Position numbers and translations under genes: made by a program. From NCBI GenBank assembly GCA_902806085.1, contig CADCVH010000084.1, positions 16,624 through 80,623 on the forward strand: a stretch of DNA of 64,000 nucleotides, given 5' to 3'. Origin of the DNA: an uncultured Rubrobacteraceae bacterium (GTDB taxonomy: Bacteria > Actinomycetota > Rubrobacteria > Rubrobacterales > Rubrobacteraceae). Positions 24,187-33,782 of the stretch are shown piece by piece. The notes below the pieces were generated by a model that was not told the origin of the DNA, did no database searches, and saw only the letters and a list, made by a program, of their open reading frames with translations. The first letter of the stretch is position 1, and the number at the start of each line of letters is the position of its first letter.

Positions 24187-25896
24187 TTGCCAAGAGTCAG
24201 GGGTATCGGGCCCATGAACCGCCGCGATTTCTTGAAGCTGGGCGGCGCCGGGCTCGCTGGCGCCACGTTGCTAGGTGTCGCGGGCTGCGGCGGCGGGGAG
24301 CAGGTCGGCGGCGGCGGGCAGGGCGGAGGCGGTGGGGGAGGCACCTTCACCTACGGTCGTGGGGCGGACTCGGTCTCGCTCGACCCGGTCAACGCCACCG
24401 ACGGCGAGTCGTTCGCCGTCACGCGCCAGGTCTTTGACGGCATCTTGGAGTTCAAGCCGGGGACCACGGACCCCGTGGCGTCGCTGGCGACGGAGATCCC
24501 GCAGCCCGAGCAGGGCGGGCGCCGCTACACCATCGACCTTCGCGAGGGCGTGAAGTTCCACGACGGGTCGGACTTCAACGCCGAGGCGGTCGTCTTCAAC
24601 TTCGACCGCTGGCGCCTCACGAACAACGAGTTCCACAAGGGTGGCGGCAACCAGGGCTCGAACTTCGCCTACTACACTTCGCAGTTCGGCGGGTTCGACG
24701 GTGACTCGATCATAGAGAGCGTCGAGGCGGTGGACGAGTACACCGTGCGCTTCGGCCTCAAGGAGCCGCTCGGGCCGTTCTTGCGCAACCTCGCGATGAG
24801 CGCGTTTGCCATCGCTTCGCCAGCGGCCCTGGAGAAGGACGTCGAGGGGTTCTGGGAGAAGCCGGTCGGGACCGGGCCCTTCAAGTTCGACTCCTGGGAC
24901 AAGGGCTCCGAGGTACGGCTCACGGCAAACAAGGACTGGTGGGCCTCGGGCTTGCCGGCCGGCCAGGGCGGGAGTGGGCCGAACGTGGACAGGATCGTGT
25001 TCCGGTCCATCGAGGACAACTCCTCCCGCGTGGCGTCGCTTGCGGGCGGCCAGCTCTCCGGCGCCGACGGCCTCACGCCGGACGACGTGCCGACCGTCGA
25101 GGATAACGAGGACCTGCAGGTCCTCACCAGGCCGCCCTTGAACATCGGCTACCTGGCGCTCAACACCCAGAAAAAGCCGTTCGACGACGTGAAGGTCAGG
25201 CGGGCTATGGCCGCGGCCATCAACATGGAGGAGATCGTCGAGGCCTTCTTCGGGGACACGGCCCAGGTCGCGACCAACGCCTTCCCCCCGACCGCGCCTT
25301 TCTGGCGCGAGGAGACCGAACCCTACGGCTACGACCCGGACGAGGCGAGGAGCCTTCTGGAGGAGGCGGGCCTCGGGGACGGGTTCGACATGGAGCTTTG
25401 GTTCATGCCGATACCGCGGCCTTACATGCCGGACGGTAGGGGGGTGGCCCAGGCGATGCAGCGGGACCTCGAAGAGGTCGGCATCAACGCGAAGCTGGTC
25501 ACCCGCGAGTGGGGCACCTACCTGGAGGAGACGAGCCGGGGGACGCACGACGCCTGCATCCTCGGGTGGACCGGGGACAACGGCGACCCGGACAATTTCC
25601 TGAACGTCCTCCTCTCCTCCAAGAGCGCGACGCCCGAGGACGCCCTGAACGTCGCCTACTACAAGAACCCCGAATTGGACAAGGTCCTCAACCAGGGGGC
25701 CAGCACCATCGACGAGAACGAGCGCCGCAGGCTCTACGAGGAGGCCCAGGTCATCGTCTACGAGGATGTGCCGTGGGTGCCCATAGAGTACGCCAAGCCG
25801 CCTTTGGGCTACCAGAAGAGCGTCAAGGGCGTAACGCCCAACCCGACCGGCAGCGAGGCATTCAACCCCGTGCAGATCACCGGCGGCGGCGCTTAA
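24187..25896 (+). CDS. Peptide/nickel-type ABC transporter substrate-binding lipoprotein
   Basis: 569 aa, SBP family 5. A signal region with a twin-arginine-like MNRRDFLKLGGAGLAG ends in the lipobox GVAGC, followed by a Gly-rich linker. The body has the family pattern: VSLDPVNATDGESFAVTRQVFDGIL, YTIDLREGVKFHDGSDFNAEAVVFNFDRW, PVGTGPFKFDSWDKGS, VRRAMAAAIN and GWTGDNGDPDNFL. It captures peptides or other small solutes outside the membrane for the permeases downstream. The TTG at 24187 has GAAGGGG in good position; the ATG at 24214 is an alternative and still keeps the export signal. Its operon lacks ATPase genes. Confidence 0.9.
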   Translation: MPRVRGIGPMNRRDFLKLGGAGLAGATLLGVAGCGGGEQVGGGGQGGGGGGGTFTYGRGADSVSLDPVNATDGESFAVTRQVFDGILEFKPGTTDPVASLATEIPQPEQGGRRYTIDLREGVKFHDGSDFNAEAVVFNFDRWRLTNNEFHKGGGNQGSNFAYYTSQFGGFDGDSIIESVEAVDEYTVRFGLKEPLGPFLRNLAMSAFAIASPAALEKDVEGFWEKPVGTGPFKFDSWDKGSEVRLTANKDWWASGLPAGQGGSGPNVDRIVFRSIEDNSSRVASLAGGQLSGADGLTPDDVPTVEDNEDLQVLTRPPLNIGYLALNTQKKPFDDVKVRRAMAAAINMEEIVEAFFGDTAQVATNAFPPTAPFWREETEPYGYDPDEARSLLEEAGLGDGFDMELWFMPIPRPYMPDGRGVAQAMQRDLEEVGINAKLVTREWGTYLEETSRGTHDACILGWTGDNGDPDNFLNVLLSSKSATPEDALNVAYYKNPELDKVLNQGASTIDENERRRLYEEAQVIVYEDVPWVPIEYAKPPLGYQKSVKGVTPNPTGSEAFNPVQITGGGA

Positions 25897-25927
25897 ACGT
25901 TAGGAGAGGGGCGACGGGGGAGGGGAC

Positions 25928-26929
25928 CTGGCTACCTTTATAGGGCGTAGGATCCTGCAGCTCATCCCTGTCCTGCTCGGGGTCTCGCTCGTCGTGTTCT
26001 TCATGGTGCGGGCGATCCCCGGGGACCCGGCCCAGATCCTGCTCGGCCAGACGGCCACGCCGGAGGCGGTGGCCGAGATCCGGACGCGGCTCGGCCTCGA
26101 CAGGCATCCCGTCGTCCAGTACCTGCTCTTTCTGCGGGACGCGGCGACCGGGGACCTCGGGGACTCGATCGTCACGGGCCAGCCCGTCACGGCCACGCTG
26201 CTCGAGAAGTTTCCGGCGACGTTGGAGCTGGCGCTCGCGGCGCTGCTTTTCGCCGTCGTCATCGGGGTGCCCATTGGGGTGATCGCGGCAGTCAGGCAGT
26301 ACTCCCTGCTCGACAGGATCACCTCCGTTATCGCGCTGACCGGGGTCTCGATGCCGATTTTCTGGCTCGCGATGATCTTCGTCGTGATCTTCACGGTGAA
26401 CCTCGAGATCCTGCCGTTCCCCGGAAGAGTCGGCAACGAGGTGTCGTTCACGAGCTACACCGGCGTCTACACGCTCGACACCCTCATCACGCTGAACTTC
26501 CCCGCCTTCTGGGACGTGCTGAAGCACCTGGTCATGCCGGCCGTGGCCCTCGGCACGATCCCGATGGCCGTGATAACGCGCATGACCAGGAGCAGCATGC
26601 TCGAGGTGATGAACGAGGACTACGTAAGGACCGCCAGGGCGAAGGGCGTCGTGCCGTGGCGGGTCGTCTTCAGGCACGCCCTGCGCAACGCGATGCTGCC
26701 GACGGTCACCGTGATAGGCCTCCAGTTCGGCCTGTTGATGGGCGGGGCCATCCTGACGGAGACGATCTTTACGTGGAACGGGATCGGGCAGTTCGCCATC
26801 CAGTCCATCGACGGCCGCGACTACGCCGGCATCCAGGGCGTGGTCCTCTACGGCGCGGTCTTTTTCGTGCTCGTCAACCTGCTCGTGGACGTGCTCTACG
26901 CCGTCCTCGACCCGCGGGTGAGGTTGTAA
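25928..26929 (+). CDS. ABC transporter permease, DppB type, probable CTG start
   Basis: About 333 aa. The track starts at the GTG 25994, which would cut off the first helix. The same frame upstream reads LATFIGRRILQLIPVLLGVSL, the standard opening of DppB/OppB permeases, and is closed by a TAG at 25901. Between stop and homology there is no ATG, GTG or TTG; a CTG at 25928 with GGGGGAGGGG just before it is the only reasonable start. Further marks are VRAIPGDPAQILLG, a periplasmic loop, the cytoplasmic EAA-type loop NEDYVRTARAKGVVPWRVVFRHALRNAMLP and six or so helices. It forms the import channel with the next gene. Confidence 0.85.
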   Translation: MATFIGRRILQLIPVLLGVSLVVFFMVRAIPGDPAQILLGQTATPEAVAEIRTRLGLDRHPVVQYLLFLRDAATGDLGDSIVTGQPVTATLLEKFPATLELALAALLFAVVIGVPIGVIAAVRQYSLLDRITSVIALTGVSMPIFWLAMIFVVIFTVNLEILPFPGRVGNEVSFTSYTGVYTLDTLITLNFPAFWDVLKHLVMPAVALGTIPMAVITRMTRSSMLEVMNEDYVRTARAKGVVPWRVVFRHALRNAMLPTVTVIGLQFGLLMGGAILTETIFTWNGIGQFAIQSIDGRDYAGIQGVVLYGAVFFVLVNLLVDVLYAVLDPRVRL

Positions 26930-26931
26930 GG

Positions 26932-27837
26932 ATGGCCCAGGCCCCCGTCAGGGAGACGCCGGTCTCCAACCCCGTCCAGACGCGCACCCGCTTCGGCGAC
27001 TTCAGGCAGGGGTTTCTCGGCAACAAGCTGGCGATCGTCGGGTTGGTGGTCATATCCCTCTTCGTCCTGATGGCGGTCTTCGCGCCATTACTAGCGCCTT
27101 ACGACCCCATAAAGGATCAAAACCTCGCCCAGCGGTTCGACGGGCCGAGCGCGTCTCACCCCCTCGGCCAGGACGAGCTCGGGCGGGACATCCTCTCGCG
27201 CATCATCTTCGGGGCCAGGGTCTCGCTAACCGCGGGCCTCGCCGCGGTCGTGTTCGCCACCGTCTTCGGGACGTTCGTCGGGGTGGTCGCCGGGTACGCC
27301 GGGGGGCTCATCGACGCCACTCTCATGCGGTTGATGGACATCATCTTGGCTTTCCCAAGCATCCTGCTTGCGATAGTGATCGTGAGCATCCTGGGGCAGG
27401 GGCTCACGAACGCGTTGCTCGCCGTCGGGGTGGTCCTCTTGCCTCAGATAGCGCGGGTGGTTCGTTCGTCGGTCATAAGCGTTCGTGAGCGGGACTACGT
27501 GGAGGCGGAGCGGGCGATAGGGGCCTCGGACTCGCAGATCGTCTTCTCGGCCATCCTGCCGAACAGTTTGGCGCCCCTGATCGTGCAGTCCACCCTCGCC
27601 CTCGCCACTGCCATCCTGGACGTCGCCGCCCTCTCCTTTCTCGGCCTCGGCGCCCAGCCGCCCCAGCCGGAGTGGGGGGCGATGCTCACCGACGCCTTCC
27701 GGAGCGGCTTCGGGGTCTTCACGGAGGGCCAGCACGCCATCATCTTCCCGGGCGTGGCCATCGCCCTCTCGGTGCTCGCCGTGAACTTTATCGGGGACGG
27801 CCTGCGCGACGCCCTGGACCCCCGCCGGCGCCGCTAG
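26932..27837 (+). CDS. ABC transporter permease, DppC type
   Basis: 301 aa from the ATG at 26932, two bases after the upstream stop; the longer track ORF is out of frame before this. Family marks: an N-terminal helix LAIVGLVVISLFVLMAVFAPLLAPYDP, HPLGQDELGRDILSRIIFGARVSL, and the ATPase-contacting loop RERDYVEAERAIGASDSQIVFSAILPNSLAPLIV. It pairs with the DppB-type permease. No ATPase gene follows; the fused double ATPase at 59977 belongs to another operon but is of the right family and could in principle serve both. Confidence 0.92.
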   Translation: MAQAPVRETPVSNPVQTRTRFGDFRQGFLGNKLAIVGLVVISLFVLMAVFAPLLAPYDPIKDQNLAQRFDGPSASHPLGQDELGRDILSRIIFGARVSLTAGLAAVVFATVFGTFVGVVAGYAGGLIDATLMRLMDIILAFPSILLAIVIVSILGQGLTNALLAVGVVLLPQIARVVRSSVISVRERDYVEAERAIGASDSQIVFSAILPNSLAPLIVQSTLALATAILDVAALSFLGLGAQPPQPEWGAMLTDAFRSGFGVFTEGQHAIIFPGVAIALSVLAVNFIGDGLRDALDPRRRR

Positions 27838-27914
27838 AGAGCGGGCGGACCTCGGCCACCGGTAAAAGACCGCGGGCCCGGAGGCCGATGGCGCCCGAAG
27901 CGTGCCCGGTCTGA

Positions 27915-27948
27915 CGCCGGATCGCTCTAGGTACGCCGCTCTCCGGCG
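27915..27948 (+). terminator. Hairpin after the ABC operon
   Basis: CGCCGGA and TCCGGCG form a 7-bp stem across a 20-base loop, followed by TTGCTTTG. It could end the ABC transcript, but the T-run is poor and it abuts the proposed -35 of the sortase promoter. Confidence 0.35.
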
Positions 27949-27976
27949 TTGCTTTGTGGCGCGGGCGCTGTATCAT
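27949..27976 (+). promoter_or_regulatory. Putative promoter for a leaderless sortase transcript
   Basis: TTGCTT (27949-27954), 16-base spacer, TATCAT (27971-27976). The GTG at 27985 is eight bases past the -10, where transcription would begin, implying a leaderless mRNA; no Shine-Dalgarno sequence is seen. Leaderless genes are common in actinobacteria. Confidence 0.5.
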
Positions 27977-27984
27977 ATCGCCCC

Positions 27985-28710
27985 GTGAGGAGCAGACCTT
28001 ACGGGTCCTGGACCCGCCAGGAGAGAACATCGACCTCTTCCCGGGACGGTCGCGCGAGGTCGCGCGTGCCGCGACGCGACCCGTCCCGCGACCGTGGCCG
28101 CTCCCGCGGTCCCTCCCGCGGTCCCTCCCGCCGCCCGCGCTACGACCGTCTGCTGCTCGTGGGGGTCGGGGTGGTGCTCGTGCTGGTCTCCGTCGGGATG
28201 GTGTTCGCCGACGTGCGCGAGGCGGGCAACACGGTCCCGGAGGCGGCGCCGAAGAGCGAGGCCATGACGCTCACCGTGCCGAGCATGAAGCGGGTGGAGG
28301 ACGTCCCCGTCTACGGCGGCCCGGTGGCCGAGGAGACGGCCCTGCACGACGGGACGCTGCACGTCAAAGACACGGGGTTCCCGTGGCAGCGGGAGGCAAA
28401 CGTGTACATCGCCGGCCACCGCCTCGGCTACCCGCGCACGGACAGCTTCTTCGTGTTCTGGGACCTGAACAAGCTGAAGGGGGGCGAGCGGGTCCTGCTG
28501 ACGGACTCCGAGGACACCAAGTACGTCTACAAGGTCTTCGATCGGCGCGTCGTGGGGCCAAACGAGGTCTCGATCAAAAAACCCATCGAGGGCAAGAACA
28601 TAGTGAGCCTCCAGACCTGCACCCTGCCGAACTACTCGGACCGCCTCGTGGTCCGGGCGGAACTCGTCAGGACCGTCAAGGCCCCGGTCGAGCAGGCGAA
28701 GGCCGGGTAG
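27985..28710 (+). CDS. Class E-type sortase
   Basis: About 241 aa from the GTG at 27985 (the track start 27949 is a TTG overlapping the promoter). An Arg/Ser-rich cytoplasmic tail (RGRSRGPSRGPSRRPR) precedes one membrane helix (LLLVGVGVVLVLVSVGMVF). The extracellular catalytic domain has His in YIAGHRLGYPRT (about residue 145), Cys in SLQTCTLPNYS (about 212) and Arg in DRLVV (about 220). Sortases cleave a C-terminal sorting signal and link proteins to peptidoglycan or pili. No obvious LPxTG/LAxTG substrate gene is adjacent, so it is probably a housekeeping enzyme. Confidence 0.88.
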   Translation: MRSRPYGSWTRQERTSTSSRDGRARSRVPRRDPSRDRGRSRGPSRGPSRRPRYDRLLLVGVGVVLVLVSVGMVFADVREAGNTVPEAAPKSEAMTLTVPSMKRVEDVPVYGGPVAEETALHDGTLHVKDTGFPWQREANVYIAGHRLGYPRTDSFFVFWDLNKLKGGERVLLTDSEDTKYVYKVFDRRVVGPNEVSIKKPIEGKNIVSLQTCTLPNYSDRLVVRAELVRTVKAPVEQAKAG

Positions 28711-28737
28711 CTTGTAGCACGCCGGCTTCGCCGGCTT

Positions 28738-29559
28738 TCAGCGCGGTTTTCGCGCCAGCAACGAGTACATGAGCGGTATGCGGGGGGTGCCTTCCGGTAG
28801 ACGGTAGGTGTCGAAGTCGTATCTCTGCAGGATCGGCCAGCGGGGGAAGAGCGTGTGGTCGTGCTCGTGCAGGAACTCTAAGACGAGGCCCGACCCTATA
28901 ATGGCGGTCACGACGTCGGAGAGGGTGTGGGTCCACTCGTAGGTTAGGTTGTTGGTCGTCTCGGCTTCGAGGTCGGCGTAGGTGCCCGGCTCGTCCCAGA
29001 TCTGCGGCTCCTCGTTGTGGAAGTAGTCGTGCTCGACGGTCAGGTCGTCGTCGCCGAAGACGTCGGTGAAGGGGTGGAACTCGGCGAGGTAGAGGGTGCC
29101 GCCCGGGCGGATCAGGCCCGCGACCACCTCCGCCCACCGCTTTATGTCCGGCAGCCAATTCAGGGCGCCGAGGCCCGTGTAGACGACGTCGAAGGTCCGC
29201 CCTCCGAGGGCCTCCCCCGCCGCGTAGACGTCGGAGCTGACGAACTCCGCGTCGAGCCCGAGGTCCGCGGCGAGCTTCCGGGCCGCCTCGACCGCGGGGA
29301 CGGAGAAGTCTAGCCCCGTTACGCGGGCCCCGCGGCGGGCCCAGCTTAAAGTGTCTTTGCCGAAGTGGCACTGGAGGTGGAGGAGCTCTTTACCGGAGAC
29401 GTCGCCCATCTCCGCGAGCTCGAAGGGTCGGAGGTGCTCCGCGCCGGCCTTGAAACCCTCCACGCCGTAGAAGTCGCCGCCGACGTGGATGGGGACGCGC
29501 TCGTCCCAACTCGCCCTGTTCGCCTGCCGCCACCGCTCTTGCCAGCCTCGGTTGTTCAC
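28738..29559 (-). CDS. Class I SAM-dependent methyltransferase
   Basis: 273 aa from a GTG. The N-terminus WRQANRASWDERVPIHVGGDFYGVEGFKAG is followed by the SAM-binding region, here LLHLQCHFGKDTLSWARRGARVTGLDFS (a variant motif I with CHFG rather than GxGxG), then FDVVYTGLGALNWLPDIKRWAEVV and RPGGTLYLAEFHP. The C-terminal half is rich in aromatics and acidic residues. The CHFGKDTLS variant marks a well-populated bacterial subgroup of unknown substrate. It precedes the GNAT and peptidase genes only by strand, with a gap of about 54 bases, so it may end their operon. Confidence 0.85.
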   Translation of the reverse strand: MNNRGWQERWRQANRASWDERVPIHVGGDFYGVEGFKAGAEHLRPFELAEMGDVSGKELLHLQCHFGKDTLSWARRGARVTGLDFSVPAVEAARKLAADLGLDAEFVSSDVYAAGEALGGRTFDVVYTGLGALNWLPDIKRWAEVVAGLIRPGGTLYLAEFHPFTDVFGDDDLTVEHDYFHNEEPQIWDEPGTYADLEAETTNNLTYEWTHTLSDVVTAIIGSGLVLEFLHEHDHTLFPRWPILQRYDFDTYRLPEGTPRIPLMYSLLARKPR

Positions 29560-29613
29560 GTGTGCCTCCTTGGGGCGAAGGTCTAAACGGTTCGTCCGGT
29601 CCCCCGTGCGGGG

Positions 29614-30120
29614 CTAGGGATCGCGGTCGTAGTGGGCGATGGTCTCGTCGAGGTCGTCTTCTTTCTGGCGGCCGGTGCGCCGGAAGCCGCGACGGTCGTA
29701 GAGCCGGTGGGCCCTGGCGTTGTCTGCGCGGGTCCAGAGCTGGGCCCGGGTGTAGCCGCGGTTGCGCGCCTCGGCGAGCACGGCGTCTACCAGCGTCCCG
29801 CCGAGGCCCTCCCCACAGTGGTCCGGCGCGACGAAGACCGCCGCGACGTGGCACAGGCCTCCTACCGGCGGCCCGGCAGCGTCGTCCGCGAGGCCCTGCA
29901 TCCCGACGGCCATGCCGACGATCCCCCGCCCGTCGCCGGGCTCGCCCTCGGTGACGAAGAGGAAGGCGTCGGGGTTCTCCATGTGCCCGCGCACGCGTCC
30001 GCCGTGCTCCGGCGAGGCGGGGCCGCCGCCCCGGCGGGCCTCGTTGGCCTTTTGCCACACCGCCAGGGCGGCGTCGAAGTCCGCCGGGCCGCCGCGCCGC
30101 ACGAACGGTCCGTCCCTCAC
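29614..30120 (-). CDS. GNAT-family N-acetyltransferase
   Basis: 168 aa from the GTG at 30120, whose GTGA overlaps the stop of the peptidase gene; the longer track ORF upstream is a shadow of the peptidase. The N-terminus [25 protein letters not shown] is the usual first helix region, the central strand is [34 protein letters not shown] with the acetyl-CoA pyrophosphate loop (C-G-E-G-L-G), and the last is [13 protein letters not shown]. It acetylates an amino group of an unknown small molecule or protein. Translational coupling suggests work in the same process as the S9 peptidase. Confidence 0.88.
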   Translation of the reverse strand: MRDGPFVRRGGPADFDAALAVWQKANEARRGGGPASPEHGGRVRGHMENPDAFLFVTEGEPGDGRGIVGMAVGMQGLADDAAGPPVGGLCHVAAVFVAPDHCGEGLGGTLVDAVLAEARNRGYTRAQLWTRADNARAHRLYDRRGFRRTGRQKEDDLDETIAHYDRDP

Positions 30121-32057
30121 GGCGCGTCCAGGTTCTCTATGCGGATGGGGTCCACCCTGTCCGCCAGGTCGAAGCCGAAGACGCGGGAGTAGAAGAAGAG
30201 CTCGCCGTCCAGGGCGCGCTTTATGTTCTCCGCGCGGCGAAAGCCGTGCTGCTCGCCCTCGAACGGGACGTAGGCGACCGGGAGACCCTTCTCTTTGAGG
30301 GCCTCGAACATCGTCTGGGCCTGGTTCGGGGGGACGACCTCGTCTTCGAGGCCCTGGAAAAAGATGACGGGGCAGGAGAGGCCTTCGGTGTGGTGGATGG
30401 GGGAGCGTTCGCGGTAGAGGTCGGCGCGCTCGGGGTAGGGCCCGATCAGGCCGTCCAGGTACCGCGACTCGAACTTGTGCGTCTCCTCGGCCAGCGCCGC
30501 CGCGTCGCTGACGCCGTAGTGGCTCGCGCCCGCCGCGAACGTGTCCCGGAACGCCAGGGCGCACAGCGTCGTGTACCCGCCGGCGCTGCCGCCCGCGATC
30601 AGGAGCCGCCCGCCGTCCACCAGGCCCCGTCCCGCCAGGTATTTCGCCCCGTTGGCGCAGTCGTCCACGTCCACCACGCCCCACATCCCGTCCAGCCGCC
30701 GCCGGTACTCGCGCCCGTAGCCCGTCGAGCCCCCGTAGTTCACGTCGAGCACGGCGAAGCCGCGGCTGGTCCTGTGCTGGATTTCGAGGTCCAGGTTCGG
30801 CAGGGTCATCCCGGTCGGGCCGCCGTGGCTCAGGACGAGCAGCGGCGGGAGCTCGCCCTCGGGCGCTGCGTGGTCCTTGTTCGCCGGCGGGTAGAAGAAG
30901 CCGTGCGCCGTTAGACCGCCCTCCGTCGGGAACTCGACGGTCTCCGGGGCGGAGAGGTAGCCCGGGTCTATCCCCAGATCTCCCGCCCGGCGCACGACCT
31001 CGCGTTCGCCCGTCCCCGTGTCCAGGCGCACGACGGCGGAGGACTCCGTAGGGGAGCCGGCGATAAAGAGGAGCCCGCCCGTGGCCGGGTCCGAGCGGAG
31101 GAAGCTTATGACGGAGTACGGGGTCTCAGCCTCCGCCAGCTCCCCGGTCTCGGTGTCGAGGACGCCGAGGCGGAAGACGCCGCGCTCTATAGAGGCGCAC
31201 GCTATCCGGGTCGGGGAGAGGAAGGCGTAGGTGGACATCCCGAACGCCCACCCCGGCAGCCCGAACTCGGCCTCCATCGGGCAGAGCGGTTCGACCGCGC
31301 CCGCGCGCAGCCGGTACAGGTTCCACCAACCCGTCCTGTCGGAGACGAAGTGGAGCGTCCCGTCCGGGGACCACTCGGGCTGGAAGACGGACTCGTCGGG
31401 GCCGCCTTCCACCCTCTCGGCCCCGACCGGCGCACCGTCTTCGCCCAGCCCGGCGGTCCAGAGCTCCGTGCCGTCCCAGGGCATGTTCGGGTGGTTCCAG
31501 GTGAGCCAGGCCAGGCTCTGCCCGTCCGGGCCGACGCGGGGCGAGGAGTAGAAGTCGTTGCCGGAGACGAGTACGCGCTCCGCGCCGTCCCCAAGGTCGA
31601 TCGCCACGATCTCGTTCACGGGCTCGCCGTCCCCGGTGTGGTCCTCGCGCACGGCAACGAGGCGGTTGCGGACAACGTCCACCGCCATGTTCGCGTAGCG
31701 GTGGTCTATCTGGGCCGTGAGGGGTTCCGGATTGTCGCCCGCGGACACGGAGTAGAGCCGCTGGTCGTCGAAGTTCGAGAAATAGACCGTGCCATCGTGG
31801 ACGACGAAGTCGCCGCCGCCGTACTCGTGGACGCGGGTGCGGGCGTTGAACGGTTGGGGGGTGAGGTCCCTGACGCGGCCGTCGGGGGAGCGGTGGACGA
31901 TCACGCTTCGCCCTCCCTCGCCGGGACGGCTTTCGAGCCAGTAGACGTCGTCGCCGTCGAGGGCCGTGTCCTTCAGGCCGACGACGCCCCGCACGATCAA
32001 ATCCGATGAGATCGGGGAGCGCCACGAGCCGTAGGGCGCGACTTGGGTCTGGGCCAT
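30117..32057 (-). CDS. S9-family prolyl oligopeptidase/dipeptidyl aminopeptidase-like peptidase
   Basis: About 646 aa from the ATG at 32057, with GGGAGG upstream; the track start 32132 adds 25 unlikely residues. The N-terminal part is a beta-propeller (repeated strands such as [39 protein letters not shown]). The C-terminal alpha/beta-hydrolase has an oxyanion region SHGGPTGM, nucleophile Ser in [12 protein letters not shown], acid Asp in [10 protein letters not shown] and His in EGEQHGFRR. It cleaves short peptides, with the propeller limiting access. No signal peptide, so cytoplasmic. The stop overlaps the GNAT start. Confidence 0.93.
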   Translation of the reverse strand: MAQTQVAPYGSWRSPISSDLIVRGVVGLKDTALDGDDVYWLESRPGEGGRSVIVHRSPDGRVRDLTPQPFNARTRVHEYGGGDFVVHDGTVYFSNFDDQRLYSVSAGDNPEPLTAQIDHRYANMAVDVVRNRLVAVREDHTGDGEPVNEIVAIDLGDGAERVLVSGNDFYSSPRVGPDGQSLAWLTWNHPNMPWDGTELWTAGLGEDGAPVGAERVEGGPDESVFQPEWSPDGTLHFVSDRTGWWNLYRLRAGAVEPLCPMEAEFGLPGWAFGMSTYAFLSPTRIACASIERGVFRLGVLDTETGELAEAETPYSVISFLRSDPATGGLLFIAGSPTESSAVVRLDTGTGEREVVRRAGDLGIDPGYLSAPETVEFPTEGGLTAHGFFYPPANKDHAAPEGELPPLLVLSHGGPTGMTLPNLDLEIQHRTSRGFAVLDVNYGGSTGYGREYRRRLDGMWGVVDVDDCANGAKYLAGRGLVDGGRLLIAGGSAGGYTTLCALAFRDTFAAGASHYGVSDAAALAEETHKFESRYLDGLIGPYPERADLYRERSPIHHTEGLSCPVIFFQGLEDEVVPPNQAQTMFEALKEKGLPVAYVPFEGEQHGFRRAENIKRALDGELFFYSRVFGFDLADRVDPIRIENLDAP

Positions 32058-32373
32058 GCTTCGGATACCTCCCGCGGGGGCCGCTCTCTTTGTGGTGGCC
32101 GGGCCGACGGGGCCGGCGTAGCCCCGGATCATAGCAAAAGCCGCGCCCCGCCCCCGTGGGCCTCACGGTCGCCCGAACCCCAAAGAATCCGGTTGAGTTT
32201 GGGGTCATGCCAGCGGGTCACAGGCATCAGCGATAACCTCAAAACCTGTTGCCTCTTAGCACCTCGACCCCGCCGATCGTCGTCCTGCCGAGCACGCGGC
32301 TCAAGGCTCACGAAGACCCTGTCAATCGTCCTTCCGGCCGAGTTCCTCGCGCAGGCCCGCCGGGATCAGGTGC
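32058..32373. other. Intergenic region with no clear gene
   Basis: About 315 bases between the peptidase start and the end of the flippase-like gene. Its base composition is slightly less GC-rich near 32160-32300. The short ORFs there (e.g. 32129-32311 minus) have no recognisable domain, and no hairpin with a T-run was found. It must contain the peptidase promoter, which I could not identify. Confidence 0.35.
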
Positions 32374-33438
32374 TCAATCGCTGCGGGCCCCGAAATTGAG
32401 GGTCGGGTAGAGGAGAACGGCGAGGGGGATGGGGAGCCAGAAGTTGAAGAGGCGGTAGCCGAGAACCGGGATGGTGGCCTCCGGGCCGTAACCCTGGAGG
32501 GCAAGGGTGCCGAGCATGGCGGCCTCGAAGGTCCCGAGGCCGCCGGGCGTGATGGGCAGGTTGCCGACCGCCGTCGCCACGCCGTAGGCCACCAGGAGCT
32601 CGACGACCCCGAAGTCCACCCCGAGGGCCTGGAAGACGACTATCAGGCATAGGGCGTCGAAGGCCCAGTAGCCTAAAGCGAGGGCCCCGAGTTGTAGCGC
32701 CCGCCTGGGGTTGCCGAGGAGCTGATCCCGCAGCACCTTCACCTCGTCCCTGAGCCACGTTACCACCCTCTGGGACCAGGCCTCCGTCTTCCGTCGGGAC
32801 CAGCGCCGGCGCAGGAAGGGTCGCCCGACCCCGTACAGAATGCCGGACAGGACCCTGCGGACGGCTTTGGGCCGGCGCTGGGCGACGAAGGCCGCCACGA
32901 AGGCCGCCAGGGTCAGGGCGAACAGCAGCAGCGCGCCCGCGGTGGCGAGACGGTTCAGCTCCCGGTCGAGAACGAGGTAGAGCAGCGAGAGCAGGAGCCA
33001 GACGCCCAGGGCGACGTAGATGAGGGCGCCCATCGTGGCGACGGCGAGGCCCACTTTCGCGGGCTGAAGACCGCGGTTGCGCAGGACCCCGTAGGTGACG
33101 GCTGCCGAAGCCCCGCCGCCGCCGGGCAGCACCCTGTAGGCGCCGTGGATGACGATCGTCAGGCGCAGGGTAAAGAAGCGCCCCAGCCCGCTGCGGCGCC
33201 GGCGCTTCAGCGAGGCCCCGTAGCCCGCCGCCGCGCCCGCCGAACGGCCGAGCAACTCCCCGTAGCAGAGAAAGCTACCCAGGATCGCCCCGAAAGCCGC
33301 CACGAGAAGCGGACCAGACGAGCCCGCGACGAGGGCGAGCGAACGCCGGATGCCGGGCAGCTGCGGCAGCAACAGGTACAACGCGAGCCCGGCCGAGGCA
33401 AGGTAAAGGACCGTCTTCAGCAGCGTCCTACGCGACAA
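32374..33438 (-). CDS. Lysylphosphatidylglycerol synthase/UPF0104-type flippase-like membrane protein
   Basis: 354 aa with about eight hydrophobic segments, from TLLKTVLYLASAGLALYLLLPQL to FNFWLPIPLAVLLYPTL. The family signature is near the end: AVGNLPITPGGLGTFEAAMLGTLALQGYG, followed by LGYRLFNFWLPI. This is the YbhN/AglD/LPG-synthase transmembrane region without the cytoplasmic aminoacyltransferase domain, so it cannot make lysyl-PG by itself. Stand-alone members are thought to move lipids or polyprenyl-linked sugars. A basic cytoplasmic loop (RRRWSRRKTEAWSQR) is present. The gene stands alone. Confidence 0.88.
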   Translation of the reverse strand: MSRRTLLKTVLYLASAGLALYLLLPQLPGIRRSLALVAGSSGPLLVAAFGAILGSFLCYGELLGRSAGAAAGYGASLKRRRRSGLGRFFTLRLTIVIHGAYRVLPGGGGASAAVTYGVLRNRGLQPAKVGLAVATMGALIYVALGVWLLLSLLYLVLDRELNRLATAGALLLFALTLAAFVAAFVAQRRPKAVRRVLSGILYGVGRPFLRRRWSRRKTEAWSQRVVTWLRDEVKVLRDQLLGNPRRALQLGALALGYWAFDALCLIVVFQALGVDFGVVELLVAYGVATAVGNLPITPGGLGTFEAAMLGTLALQGYGPEATIPVLGYRLFNFWLPIPLAVLLYPTLNFGARSD

Positions 33439-33782
33439 GTCCGACGGTCCGATCCGTTTTCACGCTCTTTTACGCCCTCCATCTCGGGTTACCGGGAGCA
33501 TTGTAGAGCTTCGGACGACCGCGACAGGGCCGGGGAGAGGTACGGCGACCCTCCCCACGGCTCCCAGCGGGCGCGGCCCTGTCAGAGCCCGGGCCGCCGC
33601 GCTGCCCGGCGAAGGCCCCCCGGGCTCGAAGATCCGCCCACCAGGCCCCGGAGATCTTCCCCGGCCCCACGGCCCCCGACGCGCGCGCGTTTCTCCGTAG
33701 CGGTGATTAGCAAGAACCGGGGCACCCCCCGCCCCGCCGCCGTTTGCCGCGAAAACGCGGCTGCGCTATATTGTTTGAACAT
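33439..33782. other. Intergenic region between divergent genes
   Basis: About 340 bases containing GC-rich sequence without a credible gene. GCCGCG-AAAA-CGCGGC (33746-33761) is a 6-bp hairpin with no T-run. The AT-rich end from 33768 on is the probable promoter region of the formate-THF ligase gene (TTGAAC at 33775 could be a -35). Confidence 0.4.

Noticed and set aside
32129-32311. Possible transposase tail in the 32.1-32.3 kb patch
   Set aside because: Base composition differs slightly, but no frame carries a recognisable transposase motif.
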